Below, one piece after another: positions 1 through 6,122 of a DNA stretch of 6,122 nt. The notes beneath the pieces are model-generated. The model saw nothing but the letters and a program-made list of their open reading frames with translations. It ran no database searches and was not told the DNA's origin. Made by a program: the position numbers and the translations under genes. The stretch is from Ignavibacteriaceae bacterium. Its GTDB lineage: Bacteria > Bacteroidota > Ignavibacteria > Ignavibacteriales > Ignavibacteriaceae. Within the stretch, counting starts at the first letter, position 1. Each line of letters opens with the position of its first letter. The DNA is taken from assembly GCA_022865965.1 (NCBI GenBank), contig JALHTS010000246.1:1-6122 (forward strand), written 5' to 3'.

Positions 1-558
1 ATGATCTCATATATTGTTGAGATGTCGCAACACACTGAGAAGTTGTTTAATTCCGATATTCCTGATAAAAATAACTTTCTCAAAATGAAGCCGCTTGAAG
101 TAAGATGTGATGAAGTTTTGGCAAAAATCACGAAAAGATTGAACAAAACTTTTATTACTCCATTCGATCGCGAAGATATTTTTGCTTTAATTAAGAGGCT
201 TGACGATATAAGCGATATGCTTCTTGGTGCAGCGGCAAGAGTTGATACTTTTAACATCACAAAAAAAATTGATTATGCTGATCAGATGGCTGCTATTGTT
301 CATCATCAGGTTGTTGAATTAGGCACTGCCATACAGGATCTTAAAGTAAAAAGTATTAATGAATGTAAAGCGGTTATGGATCTTGAATCCCAGGCAGATA
401 AAGTTTATCAGAATGCTATGAAAGAACTGTTTGAAAATGAAAAAGATGCAATTGAACTCATCAAACGTAAAGAAATTTTAGACCTCCTTGAGAGAATATC
501 TGATAAATGTCAGTCTACTGCAAACGTAATTCTCTCCATTTTTATTAAGAATGCATAA
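1..558 (+). CDS. DUF47 family PhoU-like phosphate transport regulator (5' partial)
   Basis: This is a PhoU-like, all-helical cytoplasmic protein of the DUF47 family, which commonly sits next to PiT phosphate permeases and is thought to modulate them. Visible family marks, numbered from the first codon of the window, are TPFDREDI at residues 53-60 and LDDISD at 67-72. A second acidic helix follows in the C-terminal half (LESQADKVY, 128-136, and LERISDK, 163-169). These E/D-x-x-x-D patterns are the type that bind metal clusters in PhoU proteins. The family usually has about 205-215 residues and only 185 are here, so roughly 20-30 N-terminal residues probably lie left of the window. The ATG at position 1 is then an internal methionine rather than the true start. 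The stop (TAA 556-558) is 6 bases before the permease start, which fits co-transcription and translational coupling. Family assignment is firm; the regulatory role comes from the family and its context. Confidence 0.88.
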   Translation: MISYIVEMSQHTEKLFNSDIPDKNNFLKMKPLEVRCDEVLAKITKRLNKTFITPFDREDIFALIKRLDDISDMLLGAAARVDTFNITKKIDYADQMAAIVHHQVVELGTAIQDLKVKSINECKAVMDLESQADKVYQNAMKELFENEKDAIELIKRKEILDLLERISDKCQSTANVILSIFIKNA

Positions 559-564
559 CAAAGT

Positions 565-1560
565 ATGGAATTTGTTGTTCTGATTATCCTTCTGGCACTC
601 ATTTTTGATTTCTATAACGGAATGAATGATGCCGCCAATTCTATTGCCACAATTGTTTCAACAAGAGTTCTTACTCCTTTTCAGGCAGTTGCCTGGGCCG
701 CTTTTTTTAATTTTGCAGCAGCTTTCATTTTTGGTGTACATGTTGCACAAACAATTGGCAAGGGCCTTGTTGACGTAAATATTGTTGATAACTTTGTAAT
801 TTTTTCCGGACTTTTAGGTGCCATAATTCTTACAGCAACAGCAACGCACTTTGGATTGCCTATCAGTGTTTCTCATGCAATAATCGGCGGTTATGGTGGC
901 GCCGGAATTATGAAAGCAGGATTCGAAGCGTTAATCTTGTCCAGTTACAGCAAAATATTAATTTTCATTGTTGTTGCACCTGTTCTGGGTATGTTATTTG
1001 CATATATATTTTCTGTAATTACGCTTTGGATTGTAAAAGATCGTCCGCCTCGTAAAGTAGATAAATATTTCAGAAGGTTACAATTGCTTTCAGCAGCAGT
1101 TTATAGTTTAAGTCACGGTTCAAATGACGCACAAAAAACGATTGGAATCATTGCGGTAGTATTATTTACAAACGGCTTAATCGGATCTGAATTTATTGTT
1201 CCTTTCTGGGTAATATTAGTAAGCTATTCTGTTATTGCACTCGGGACATTATTAGGCGGCTGGAAAGTAATCCGCACACTCGGTATGCGTGTTACAAAGT
1301 TGACTCCATTTGGCGGGTTCAGTGCAGAAACATCTGCGGGTCTGACTATTATCGGAGCTACAATTTTGGGTATTCCTGTAAGCACAACGCATACAATTAC
1401 GGGATCAATAATTGGAGTTGGTGCCACAAAAAGTTTATCCGCCGTAAGATGGGGTGTGGCAAGAAATATTTTGTGGGCGTGGATTTTAACTATACCTCTC
1501 TCGGCAGCTTGTGCTATGGTAACTTATCAGTTATTGGTTTACGTTAGAACTTTTTTCTAA
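565..1560 (+). CDS. pit: PiT family inorganic phosphate permease
   Basis: This is an inner-membrane low-affinity phosphate (probably metal-phosphate) symporter of the PiT/PHO-4 family. The protein has 331 residues, the usual size of the short bacterial form. It shows the duplicated PiT signature: NGMNDAANS (residues 18-26) in the first half and SHGSNDAQKT (183-192) in the second. A second repeated pair is GLPISVSHAIIGG (97-109) and GIPVSTTHTITG (269-280). Hydrophobic segments fill most of the chain (about 2-16, 40-60, 78-95, 130-156, 193-206, 211-231, 257-285, 302-326). A charged cytoplasmic-type loop lies at 157-172. The start is ATG 565, 6 bases after the stop of the DUF47 gene. There is no clear Shine-Dalgarno motif (only AAAG nearby), which suggests coupled translation. 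Substrate could be phosphate or, in some family members, sulfate, but the DUF47 neighbour favours phosphate. Confidence 0.95.
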   Translation: MEFVVLIILLALIFDFYNGMNDAANSIATIVSTRVLTPFQAVAWAAFFNFAAAFIFGVHVAQTIGKGLVDVNIVDNFVIFSGLLGAIILTATATHFGLPISVSHAIIGGYGGAGIMKAGFEALILSSYSKILIFIVVAPVLGMLFAYIFSVITLWIVKDRPPRKVDKYFRRLQLLSAAVYSLSHGSNDAQKTIGIIAVVLFTNGLIGSEFIVPFWVILVSYSVIALGTLLGGWKVIRTLGMRVTKLTPFGGFSAETSAGLTIIGATILGIPVSTTHTITGSIIGVGATKSLSAVRWGVARNILWAWILTIPLSAACAMVTYQLLVYVRTFF

Positions 1561-1566
1561 TTGACG

Positions 1567-1592
1567 AATCAATCCGTGTTCTATTGGTTTTT
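1567..1592 (+). terminator. Weak candidate intrinsic terminator after pit
   Basis: AATCAAT (1567-1573) can pair with ATTGGTT (1583-1589), giving 7 pairs with one G-U wobble and a 9-base loop. It runs into a T-rich stretch (TTTTTAATTTTT, 1588-1599). It lies between the convergent ends of pit and amrB, where a terminator is expected. The stem is AT-rich and weak, and on the - strand no T-run follows it, so it would serve pit only. Confidence 0.35.
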
Positions 1593-2412
1593 AATTTTTA
1601 TAAATTACAGCGGAAAGATATCCTACGACTTCACTTTTATCGCCGGTAACATCACCGGAATCGGTTCTCTTCAATACTTCAGACCTATCAATATTCAGCA
1701 AAGAAGCAGCTTTCATCATCGCGACAATTGGTCCGCCGCCGCAGGCTTCACAATTATGATTATCCAGATCTTTCTGAAGATTATCATAATCGAAATCGTT
1801 TATTCTTTTTTCAACAATTGAATCAAGTCGGTCCGCAGTTTCAGTATCATGAAAATGAGAAAGATCGGAGCTTGCTACTATTAAAGTTTCATCATCGTAT
1901 ATTTTTGTTAGTTGATTTGCTAATTCGTCAACAAACATTTTGCCCTGATCACCAATGACAATCGGAACAATCTTAAAATCCTTTACAACACTTTGAAGAA
2001 AAGGTAATTGAACTTCCAGAGCGTGTTCTTTTCCATGTCCTTGTATGCCTCTAAAAATAATTCTGCTTTCAACGCAAAGCTTTTCTGCTTTGTCTTTATC
2101 AACTTCAATTATTCCGAGTGGAGTTTCATAAGCATCACCTTTATAAACGCAGACTCCCGAAAAATATTCAGAGTGACTTGGCGAAATTACAACAACTGTT
2201 TTAAAATTTTTATCTTTGAGCAGATTGTACGCATAAGCAGCCGTTTTACCCGAATAGGCGTACCCGGCGTGAGGGGCAACAATTCCAAATATTTTGTTAT
2301 AAGTTTTTTGAGGTTTTGAAATATCAAGCAGAAGTGAAATTTCTTTCTTAAGTTTTAGCGGATCGGATGGATAAAAATATCCTGCGACCTGTGCGTGTCT
2401 TACTTGATTCAT
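1591..2412 (-). CDS. amrB: AmmeMemoRadiSam system protein B (Memo family)
   Basis: This is a Memo-family protein of 273 residues, related to human MEMO1 and structurally to class III extradiol dioxygenases. No accepted enzymatic reaction is established for the bacterial proteins. The opening RHAQVAGYFYP (residues 5-15) is typical of the family. Residues matching the metal-site cluster reported for MEMO1 (three His, one Cys) are His48 in APHAGYAYSG, His80 in SPSHSEYF, His186 in SSDLSHF and Cys224 in CGGGP. The conserved EHALEVQLPFLQ block sits at 129-140. All expected residues are present, so the protein looks intact. There is no signal peptide or membrane segment, so it is cytoplasmic. The start is ATG 2412, preceded by an AAGG ribosome site (2424-2421) that overlaps the region just after the amrA stop. 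The gap to amrA is 12 bases. It is the last gene of the tnaA block and its end lies 30 bases from the convergent pit gene. Confidence 0.93.
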   Translation of the reverse strand: MNQVRHAQVAGYFYPSDPLKLKKEISLLLDISKPQKTYNKIFGIVAPHAGYAYSGKTAAYAYNLLKDKNFKTVVVISPSHSEYFSGVCVYKGDAYETPLGIIEVDKDKAEKLCVESRIIFRGIQGHGKEHALEVQLPFLQSVVKDFKIVPIVIGDQGKMFVDELANQLTKIYDDETLIVASSDLSHFHDTETADRLDSIVEKRINDFDYDNLQKDLDNHNCEACGGGPIVAMMKAASLLNIDRSEVLKRTDSGDVTGDKSEVVGYLSAVIYKN

Positions 2413-2424
2413 CTTTTTTTCCTT

Positions 2425-2970
2425 TCACTCTTCAGAAAATATTTCCGCAGTGAAGACTTTTATATTTAACATTCTCTCTTTCCAGTATTCAGAATATAAT
2501 CCTGCTTTGCGACAAACTGCACTTAAAAACTCTTCTCTATTCATTTTGTGCTCAACAGCAACCTGCGGTAGTAATAAACCTCTTCCGCCTTCTTCAAGTA
2601 ATAATCCGTGTTTTCCAATTTCAATTTCATCATAGCTTTTAATGGGAGTAAAATCAGATAGAACAGAAATTTCAATTTGAATTGTATCAAGTTCTTTTTC
2701 TTTTAATGAAGGGAATCGAGGATCGGCAAATGCGGCTTGTTTTGCGGCTTCACAAATAATTTCGAAAAGCGGTTGATGGGCAATAATATAACCTATACAT
2801 CCTTTTAACTCTCCGTTAATAGTAAGAGTTACGAATGCACCTTTATGTTTTTTTAGTTCGGGAAATTTGTCAAAATCAGGTTGGGGAATCTCTGTCTCCC
2901 TGAACACCGAACGGATTGACTCTCTTGCTGCCTTAAGAAGAATCAATCTTACTTCATCTGAGATTTCCAT
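2425..2970 (-). CDS. amrA: AmmeMemoRadiSam system protein A (AMMECR1 domain)
   Basis: This is a stand-alone AMMECR1-domain protein of 181 residues, about the normal length for the bacterial and archaeal form. The hallmark LKGCIG (55-60; usually LRGCIG) carries the invariant Cys58. Further family blocks are DPRFPSL (83-89), the strand IQIEISVL (97-104), LLLPQVAVE (132-140) and EEFLSAVCRKAGL (146-158). The biochemical role of the domain is unknown. Co-occurrence with a Memo protein and a radical SAM enzyme suggests they act together. I place the start at ATG 2970, where homologues typically begin; an in-frame TTG at 2976 would add two residues. Neither start has a good Shine-Dalgarno motif. With the ATG start, 10 bases separate it from the stop of the upstream gene, so translation may be coupled. 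No sign of truncation. Confidence 0.93.
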   Translation of the reverse strand: MEISDEVRLILLKAARESIRSVFRETEIPQPDFDKFPELKKHKGAFVTLTINGELKGCIGYIIAHQPLFEIICEAAKQAAFADPRFPSLKEKELDTIQIEISVLSDFTPIKSYDEIEIGKHGLLLEEGGRGLLLPQVAVEHKMNREEFLSAVCRKAGLYSEYWKERMLNIKVFTAEIFSEE

Positions 2971-2980
2971 TTTCAACTCA

Positions 2981-3805
2981 TCAGTTTGTTATTGAATAAA
3001 CTCCAAACTTGGTTTTCTCAAATAATAAGAAAAGAAGATTATCTCTCACAAAAAATGAATCCGGCATTAGTTTACTGATTTTTTTATTGAGAGTCTCCTT
3101 CATTAATATTTTCCCTGTTTCAAGATCAACCGCAACAAAAATATTATTAAAGAGAGTTTCATCTGATATTTCATGATAATTGAAAAGAAGTAATTCATCA
3201 ATACTTATATGGTTGATATTTTCTTTTATTACAAATTTTTGTGCATAGTTGTGAAGATATTTTTCAGAGTCAGTCTCCGACGTTAGTTCTCTCCTAAATT
3301 CAATCGGAAAAAGATATCCTTCAGCATAATAATCCTCAATTGAATTTTCCCGAAGTTCATTTACTTTTTCGTGATCATCACCAAGTTCGGCAATTACTTC
3401 TCCTGTTAGAGCATTTAACAGGAAGTAATCTCTGCTTTCGAATAACTGTTTGAAACAAACAACTTTACCACTATTATAGAATAAATAAGTTAACTCATTA
3501 TTCTGCCAAAGAACGGATGCACTATTGATATCAAAAGTTATTATACTTTTATGATTCGGCATATCCGGTTTTAGATATTTGTGGAAAAAAATATAATCAT
3601 CTTCGACTGCTTCAATTCCCACCCAGACCTTTTCATCAAGTTGAATATCAGAAAAAATTTCATCGCCGGAATTAATATCTATACAGCTGAAAAATACTTC
3701 TTTATTATCAGAAGATCTTTCTTCAATAATTACTCTGTTGCCGGCTGGAATTATGCGCCAAATCTGGCGGTTATTATTGTAGATATATTCTTTTTTTATA
3801 TTCAC
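2981..3805 (-). CDS. DUF4905-like beta-propeller-like protein, unknown function
   Basis: This is a 274-residue protein with no catalytic motif I recognise. It resembles DUF4905 proteins of Bacteroidota, but this match is from memory and tentative. It contains a recurring unit of hydrophobic strand, Asp-x-x-(S/T)-G, then strand: CIDINSGDEIF (41-51), TFDINSASVLW (90-100), LLNALTGEVIAE (129-140) and AVDLETGKILMKE (225-237). Such units are typical of PQQ/WD-like beta-propeller blades, and four imperfect copies are visible. There is no signal peptide or membrane segment, so it is probably cytoplasmic. The start is GTG 3805, only 2 bases after the tryptophanase stop (TAA 3810-3808). No ATG, GTG or TTG start lies upstream in frame before a stop at 3823-3821, and there is no Shine-Dalgarno motif, so translation is likely coupled to tnaA. 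It sits between tryptophanase and amrA. Its base composition looks slightly more AT-rich than its neighbours, by eye. Confidence 0.75.
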   Translation of the reverse strand: MNIKKEYIYNNNRQIWRIIPAGNRVIIEERSSDNKEVFFSCIDINSGDEIFSDIQLDEKVWVGIEAVEDDYIFFHKYLKPDMPNHKSIITFDINSASVLWQNNELTYLFYNSGKVVCFKQLFESRDYFLLNALTGEVIAELGDDHEKVNELRENSIEDYYAEGYLFPIEFRRELTSETDSEKYLHNYAQKFVIKENINHISIDELLLFNYHEISDETLFNNIFVAVDLETGKILMKETLNKKISKLMPDSFFVRDNLLFLLFEKTKFGVYSITN

Positions 3806-3807
3806 TT

Positions 3808-5187
3808 TTAGCGCAATGGTTTAAATAGTGCCGTAAAATGACGAAGAATTGGTGCTTCATAAATTATTTCGTAACCTTTTAGTTTATTTCTATTGTTATA
3901 GACTTCTTCAATTATTTCTATCAGATAATCAACGTGACTTTGAGTATAAACTCTTCTCGGAATTGCAAGTCGCACAAGTTCCATCATAGCAGTAATAAGT
4001 TTTCCGTTTTTATCATATTTACCGAACATAACACTTCCTATTTCAGAAGCACGCACTCCCCCCTCGAGATAAAGTTCACAAACAATTGATTGCCCTGGAT
4101 ATTGATCAGCCGGAATGTTTGGTAAAAATCTTTTTGCATCTATATAAATGGCATGACCACCGGGTGGTTCGATAATCGGCACACCAAGTGAAATAAGTTT
4201 TTCACCAAGATATTCAACACTGCGAATTCGGTATTCAAGATAATTTTCATCAACAACTTCAAGAAGACCTTGTGCAACGGCTTCCAAATCGCGACCGGCT
4301 AAACCGCCATAAGTTGGAAAACCTTCGGTAACAATTAAAAGATTACGGCATTTTGTTGCAAGTTCTTCATCATTCAATGCAAGGAATCCACCTATGTTAA
4401 CGAGTGCATCTTTCTTTGCGCTCATTGTTGCACCATCAGCGTAAGAGAACATTTCTTGTGCAATTTCTAAAGGAGTTTTATCTGCGTATCCTTTTTCACG
4501 CTTCTTTATGAAGTAAGCATTCTCGGCAAATCTGCAGGCATCAAGAAATAGAGGAATGTTATATTTCTTGCAAACTTCTTTTGTCTCTCTGATATTCTGC
4601 ATAGAAACAGGCTGACCGCCGCCGGAGTTATTTGTAACGGTTATCATGCAAAGCGGAATATTTTCAGCACCCTTTTCTTTGATGAAAGCTTCTAGTTTTT
4701 CGATATCCATATTTCCTTTGAAGTCAGCGCGAATTTCAGGATGCTTTCCAACTTCATTTAAAAGGTCAACCGCTTCTGCGCCAGAAAATTCGATATTCGC
4801 TCTTGTAGTATCGAAGTGAGTGTTGTTCGGAAAATATTTTCCGGGTCCGCCGACAATTGAGAAAAGAATTTTCTCTGCTGCTCTACCCTGATGAGTGGGA
4901 ATAATATACTTCATATGAGTTATGTTTTTAACAGCAGCCTCAAATCTGAAAAAGCTTTTTGACCCGGCATATGCTTCATCACCTTCCATAATCCCCGCCC
5001 ACTGTTTTGCACTCATAGCAGAAGTTCCGCTATCTGTAAGCAAATCAATTAATACGTCATCAGCGTGAATGAGAAACGGATTGTATCCGGCATCTTTAAG
5101 AAGCACTTCTCTTTCGTCGCGTGTAGTAAATCGTATTGGCTCAACAGATTTTATTTTGAATGGTTCTATGATGGTTTTTGGTTTCAT
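3808..5187 (-). CDS. tnaA: Tryptophanase (tryptophan indole-lyase)
   Basis: This is a PLP-dependent beta-eliminating lyase of 459 residues, splitting L-tryptophan to indole, pyruvate and ammonia. The family also contains tyrosine phenol-lyase (TPL), so the call rests on specificity residues. Catalytic residues are present: Tyr73 (GDEAYAGS), the PLP phosphate loop QGR at 100-102, Asn187, Asp216 and Arg219 (DACR), the PLP lysine Lys259 (MSAKKD) and the carboxylate-binding Arg411. At the discriminating sites the sequence is tryptophanase-like. Asp126 (FDTT) stands where TPL has Thr124, Ile383 (SEIGS) where TPL has Arg381, and His450 (LRHFTA) where TPL has Phe448. The segment before FDTT is shorter than in the enterobacterial tryptophanases I recall and resembles TPL in length. 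The start is ATG 5187, with AGGG (5196-5193) 5 bases upstream. It is the first gene of a four-gene block. No tnaC-type leader or tnaB permease is seen. Confidence 0.92.
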   Translation of the reverse strand: MKPKTIIEPFKIKSVEPIRFTTRDEREVLLKDAGYNPFLIHADDVLIDLLTDSGTSAMSAKQWAGIMEGDEAYAGSKSFFRFEAAVKNITHMKYIIPTHQGRAAEKILFSIVGGPGKYFPNNTHFDTTRANIEFSGAEAVDLLNEVGKHPEIRADFKGNMDIEKLEAFIKEKGAENIPLCMITVTNNSGGGQPVSMQNIRETKEVCKKYNIPLFLDACRFAENAYFIKKREKGYADKTPLEIAQEMFSYADGATMSAKKDALVNIGGFLALNDEELATKCRNLLIVTEGFPTYGGLAGRDLEAVAQGLLEVVDENYLEYRIRSVEYLGEKLISLGVPIIEPPGGHAIYIDAKRFLPNIPADQYPGQSIVCELYLEGGVRASEIGSVMFGKYDKNGKLITAMMELVRLAIPRRVYTQSHVDYLIEIIEEVYNNRNKLKGYEIIYEAPILRHFTALFKPLR

Positions 5188-5270
5188 GTTTTCCCTGTAT
5201 AAAAGTGCTTATAACCGAAGATTTTTATATTACTAATTTAATAAAAGCTTTATCGGTTTGCTCAATTCCA

Positions 5271-5285
5271 GACAAATTATTTGTC
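5271..5285. promoter_or_regulatory. Perfect 15-base inverted repeat, candidate operator
   Basis: GACAAAT (5271-5277) and ATTTGTC (5279-5285) are perfect inverted arms around a single T. Overlapping it are a shorter palindrome (TTTG-T-CAAA, 5280-5288) and AAACGTTT (5286-5293). It lies midway between the divergent tnaA and YIP1 genes, where a regulator of one or both could bind. On the - strand the right arm also reads TTGACA (5287-5282), a perfect -35 hexamer, but no good -10 follows at 16-18 bases. It does not fit the CRP or FNR consensus I know. The regulator is unknown. Confidence 0.4.
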
Positions 5286-5304
5286 AAACGTTTATCTACT
5301 TTTC

Positions 5305-5312
5305 ATTATAAT
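5305..5312. promoter_or_regulatory. ATTATAAT, possible -10 element on either strand
   Basis: The octamer is self-complementary, so TATAAT is read on + (5307-5312, towards the YIP1 gene) and on - (5310-5305, towards tnaA). The nearest -35-like hexamer on + is TTGTCA (5281-5286), 20 bases away, which is longer than ideal. No -35 is evident on the - strand. If used on -, the tnaA leader would be about 110 bases long and would include the 15-base palindrome. In AT-rich intergenic DNA such a match can be chance. Confidence 0.25.
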
Positions 5313-5372
5313 TTTATTGCCTTTTAAGTATTTCATAAATAGTTTTCAATAGTGTCATTTCAAAAAATAATC

Positions 5373-5377
5373 AGGAG
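5373..5377 (+). promoter_or_regulatory. Ribosome binding site of the YIP1 gene
   Basis: AGGAG lies 6 bases before ATG 5384. It is the strongest Shine-Dalgarno motif in the window and fixes the start of the downstream gene. Confidence 0.8.
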
Positions 5378-5383
5378 AACGCA

Positions 5384-6122
5384 ATGGAGACTACTGATAC
5401 AAACCAAATTGAGCAAACGCCACAAACTGAAGAACTTTCACATTCCGATAAAATGATCGGTGTGTTTACAGAACCATCCAATATGTTCAAAATTACATCT
5501 TATTTCCCTCCGCGAACTAAAGATTGGATTATCCCGCTTCTAATAGTTTTTGTTTTGATTGGTGTCGTAAGAAGCATTTCTATGATGAATGAAGAAGTTT
5601 ATTACGAAGCGAAGCAGCAGGCAATTGAAAGAGTTGAAAAAATGATTGAGAGCGGAACTATTCCGCAAGATCAGGAAGATGCAATGATTGAAAATGTTAA
5701 TTCTCAAATGGAAATGATGCGCGGTCCTGTAGGCTGGATTATCAATATTGTTTCAACAATAATTTTTGGTTCAATTTTCTTCTTCATAATAGCAGGAATT
5801 TATTTCCTTCTTGTAAAATTTGTCCTTAAAGGCAACGGTAGTTACCAGCACGTTTTAGTTGCAAACGGACTTACTGCATACATAACAATGATACAAGTTA
5901 TATTAGCAGGAATTTTAACTTTGATGCTTGGTAAGATTGTTCAGGATACAAGCCTTGCAGCTTTAATGGGAACAGATAGATCTACATTGGCAGGATTTTT
6001 CCTTGCTAAAATAGATCCGATTTCTATCTGGGCTTATGCAGTTTTAAGTATCGGACTTGCTAAACTCTTTAAATCTGATGATGTGAAAAAATATTATTTA
6101 GTTGTATTCGGATTATGGATTA
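5384..6122 (+). CDS. YIP1 family membrane protein (3' partial)
   Basis: An open frame of 246 codons runs from ATG 5384 off the right edge with no stop. It begins with a polar, Gln/Glu/Thr-rich tail (residues 1-22). The family-like entry segment GVFTEPSNMFK (26-36) comes next, and a DWIIPLLIVFVL stretch (47-58) opens the first membrane segment. Residues 67-113 form a charged, probably helical loop rich in Glu, Lys, Gln and Met. Further hydrophobic segments lie at about 117-148, 156-184 and 212-227, and one starts near 237, giving the multi-pass plan of Yip1-domain proteins. The family is named after eukaryotic Golgi proteins; the role of bacterial members is not established. It diverges from tnaA across 196 bases and has its own ribosome site, so it is likely expressed separately. 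The rest of the protein, perhaps only a short tail, is outside the window. Confidence 0.82.
   Translation, partial: METTDTNQIEQTPQTEELSHSDKMIGVFTEPSNMFKITSYFPPRTKDWIIPLLIVFVLIGVVRSISMMNEEVYYEAKQQAIERVEKMIESGTIPQDQEDAMIENVNSQMEMMRGPVGWIINIVSTIIFGSIFFFIIAGIYFLLVKFVLKGNGSYQHVLVANGLTAYITMIQVILAGILTLMLGKIVQDTSLAALMGTDRSTLAGFFLAKIDPISIWAYAVLSIGLAKLFKSDDVKKYYLVVFGLWI

Noticed and set aside
1..558. Complete DUF47 gene starting at ATG 1
   Set aside because: The protein would be 20-30 residues short at its N-terminus for the family, and the window edge falls there, so truncation by the window is the simpler reading.
1224..1427. 67-codon open frame on the - strand inside pit
   Set aside because: It lies wholly within the strongly supported pit gene and has no ribosome site or recognisable family; it is a shadow of the pit coding pattern.
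1561..1821. 86-codon + strand frame starting right after pit
   Set aside because: It starts at a TTG and overlaps the 3' half of amrB in antisense. It has no known motif and the composition of a reverse-strand shadow.
2008..2319. 103-codon + strand frame, Phe/Asn/Ser-rich
   Set aside because: It is antisense to the conserved core of amrB, with low-complexity composition and no family resemblance.
3581..3811. 76-codon + strand frame rich in Ile and Phe
   Set aside because: It is antisense to the start of the DUF4905-like gene. The hydrophobic look comes from reverse-reading AT-rich codons, not from a membrane protein.
3808..5187. Tyrosine phenol-lyase instead of tryptophanase
   Set aside because: Overall similarity allows it, but Ile383 replaces the Arg that binds the tyrosine ring hydroxyl in TPL, and Asp126 and His450 are the tryptophanase states.
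5188..5383. Possible tnaC-type leader peptide upstream of tnaA
   Set aside because: The only short frames with ATG on the - strand here, for example 14 codons from 5358 and 4 codons from 5306, contain no Trp codon, and no TnaC-like peptide is seen. Control by tryptophan-dependent attenuation is not supported.

Overview
The window is an ordinary-looking, AT-rich bacterial chromosome segment of 6.1 kb, almost fully coding. It holds seven genes, two of which are cut by the window edges. Gene content points to the Bacteroidota/Ignavibacteriota/Chlorobiota group: a DUF47-PiT pair, a tryptophanase of the short form, a DUF4905-like protein, AMMECR1 and Memo proteins, and a YIP1-family membrane protein. 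A free-living anaerobic or facultative Ignavibacteria-like organism is my best guess. This is inferred from protein style and base composition; no rRNA or other marker gene is present.

Layout. Positions 1-1560 (+ strand) carry a phosphate uptake pair: a PhoU-like DUF47 regulator, 5'-truncated by the window edge, followed after 6 bases by a PiT-type phosphate permease. Only 30 bases separate it from a convergent four-gene block on the - strand (5187 down to 1591). Read in transcription order that block is tryptophanase (tnaA), a DUF4905-like beta-propeller-like protein of unknown function, an AMMECR1-domain protein (amrA) and a Memo-family protein (amrB). The gaps are 2, 10 and 12 bases, so the four are very probably one operon. 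A 196-base divergent intergenic region (5188-5383) follows, with a perfect 15-base inverted repeat and a self-complementary TATAAT-type element. Last is a + strand YIP1-family membrane protein that runs off the right edge.

How the genes work together. The first pair probably handles inorganic phosphate import and its control. Tryptophanase would split tryptophan into indole, pyruvate and ammonia. AmrA and AmrB belong to the 'AmmeMemoRadiSam' set, whose biochemical role is unresolved, and the usual radical SAM member is absent here. Their tight linkage behind tryptophanase is the most thought-provoking point of the window, but it could be simple operon packing. I found no mobile element, CRISPR array, tRNA, rRNA or clearly novel system.
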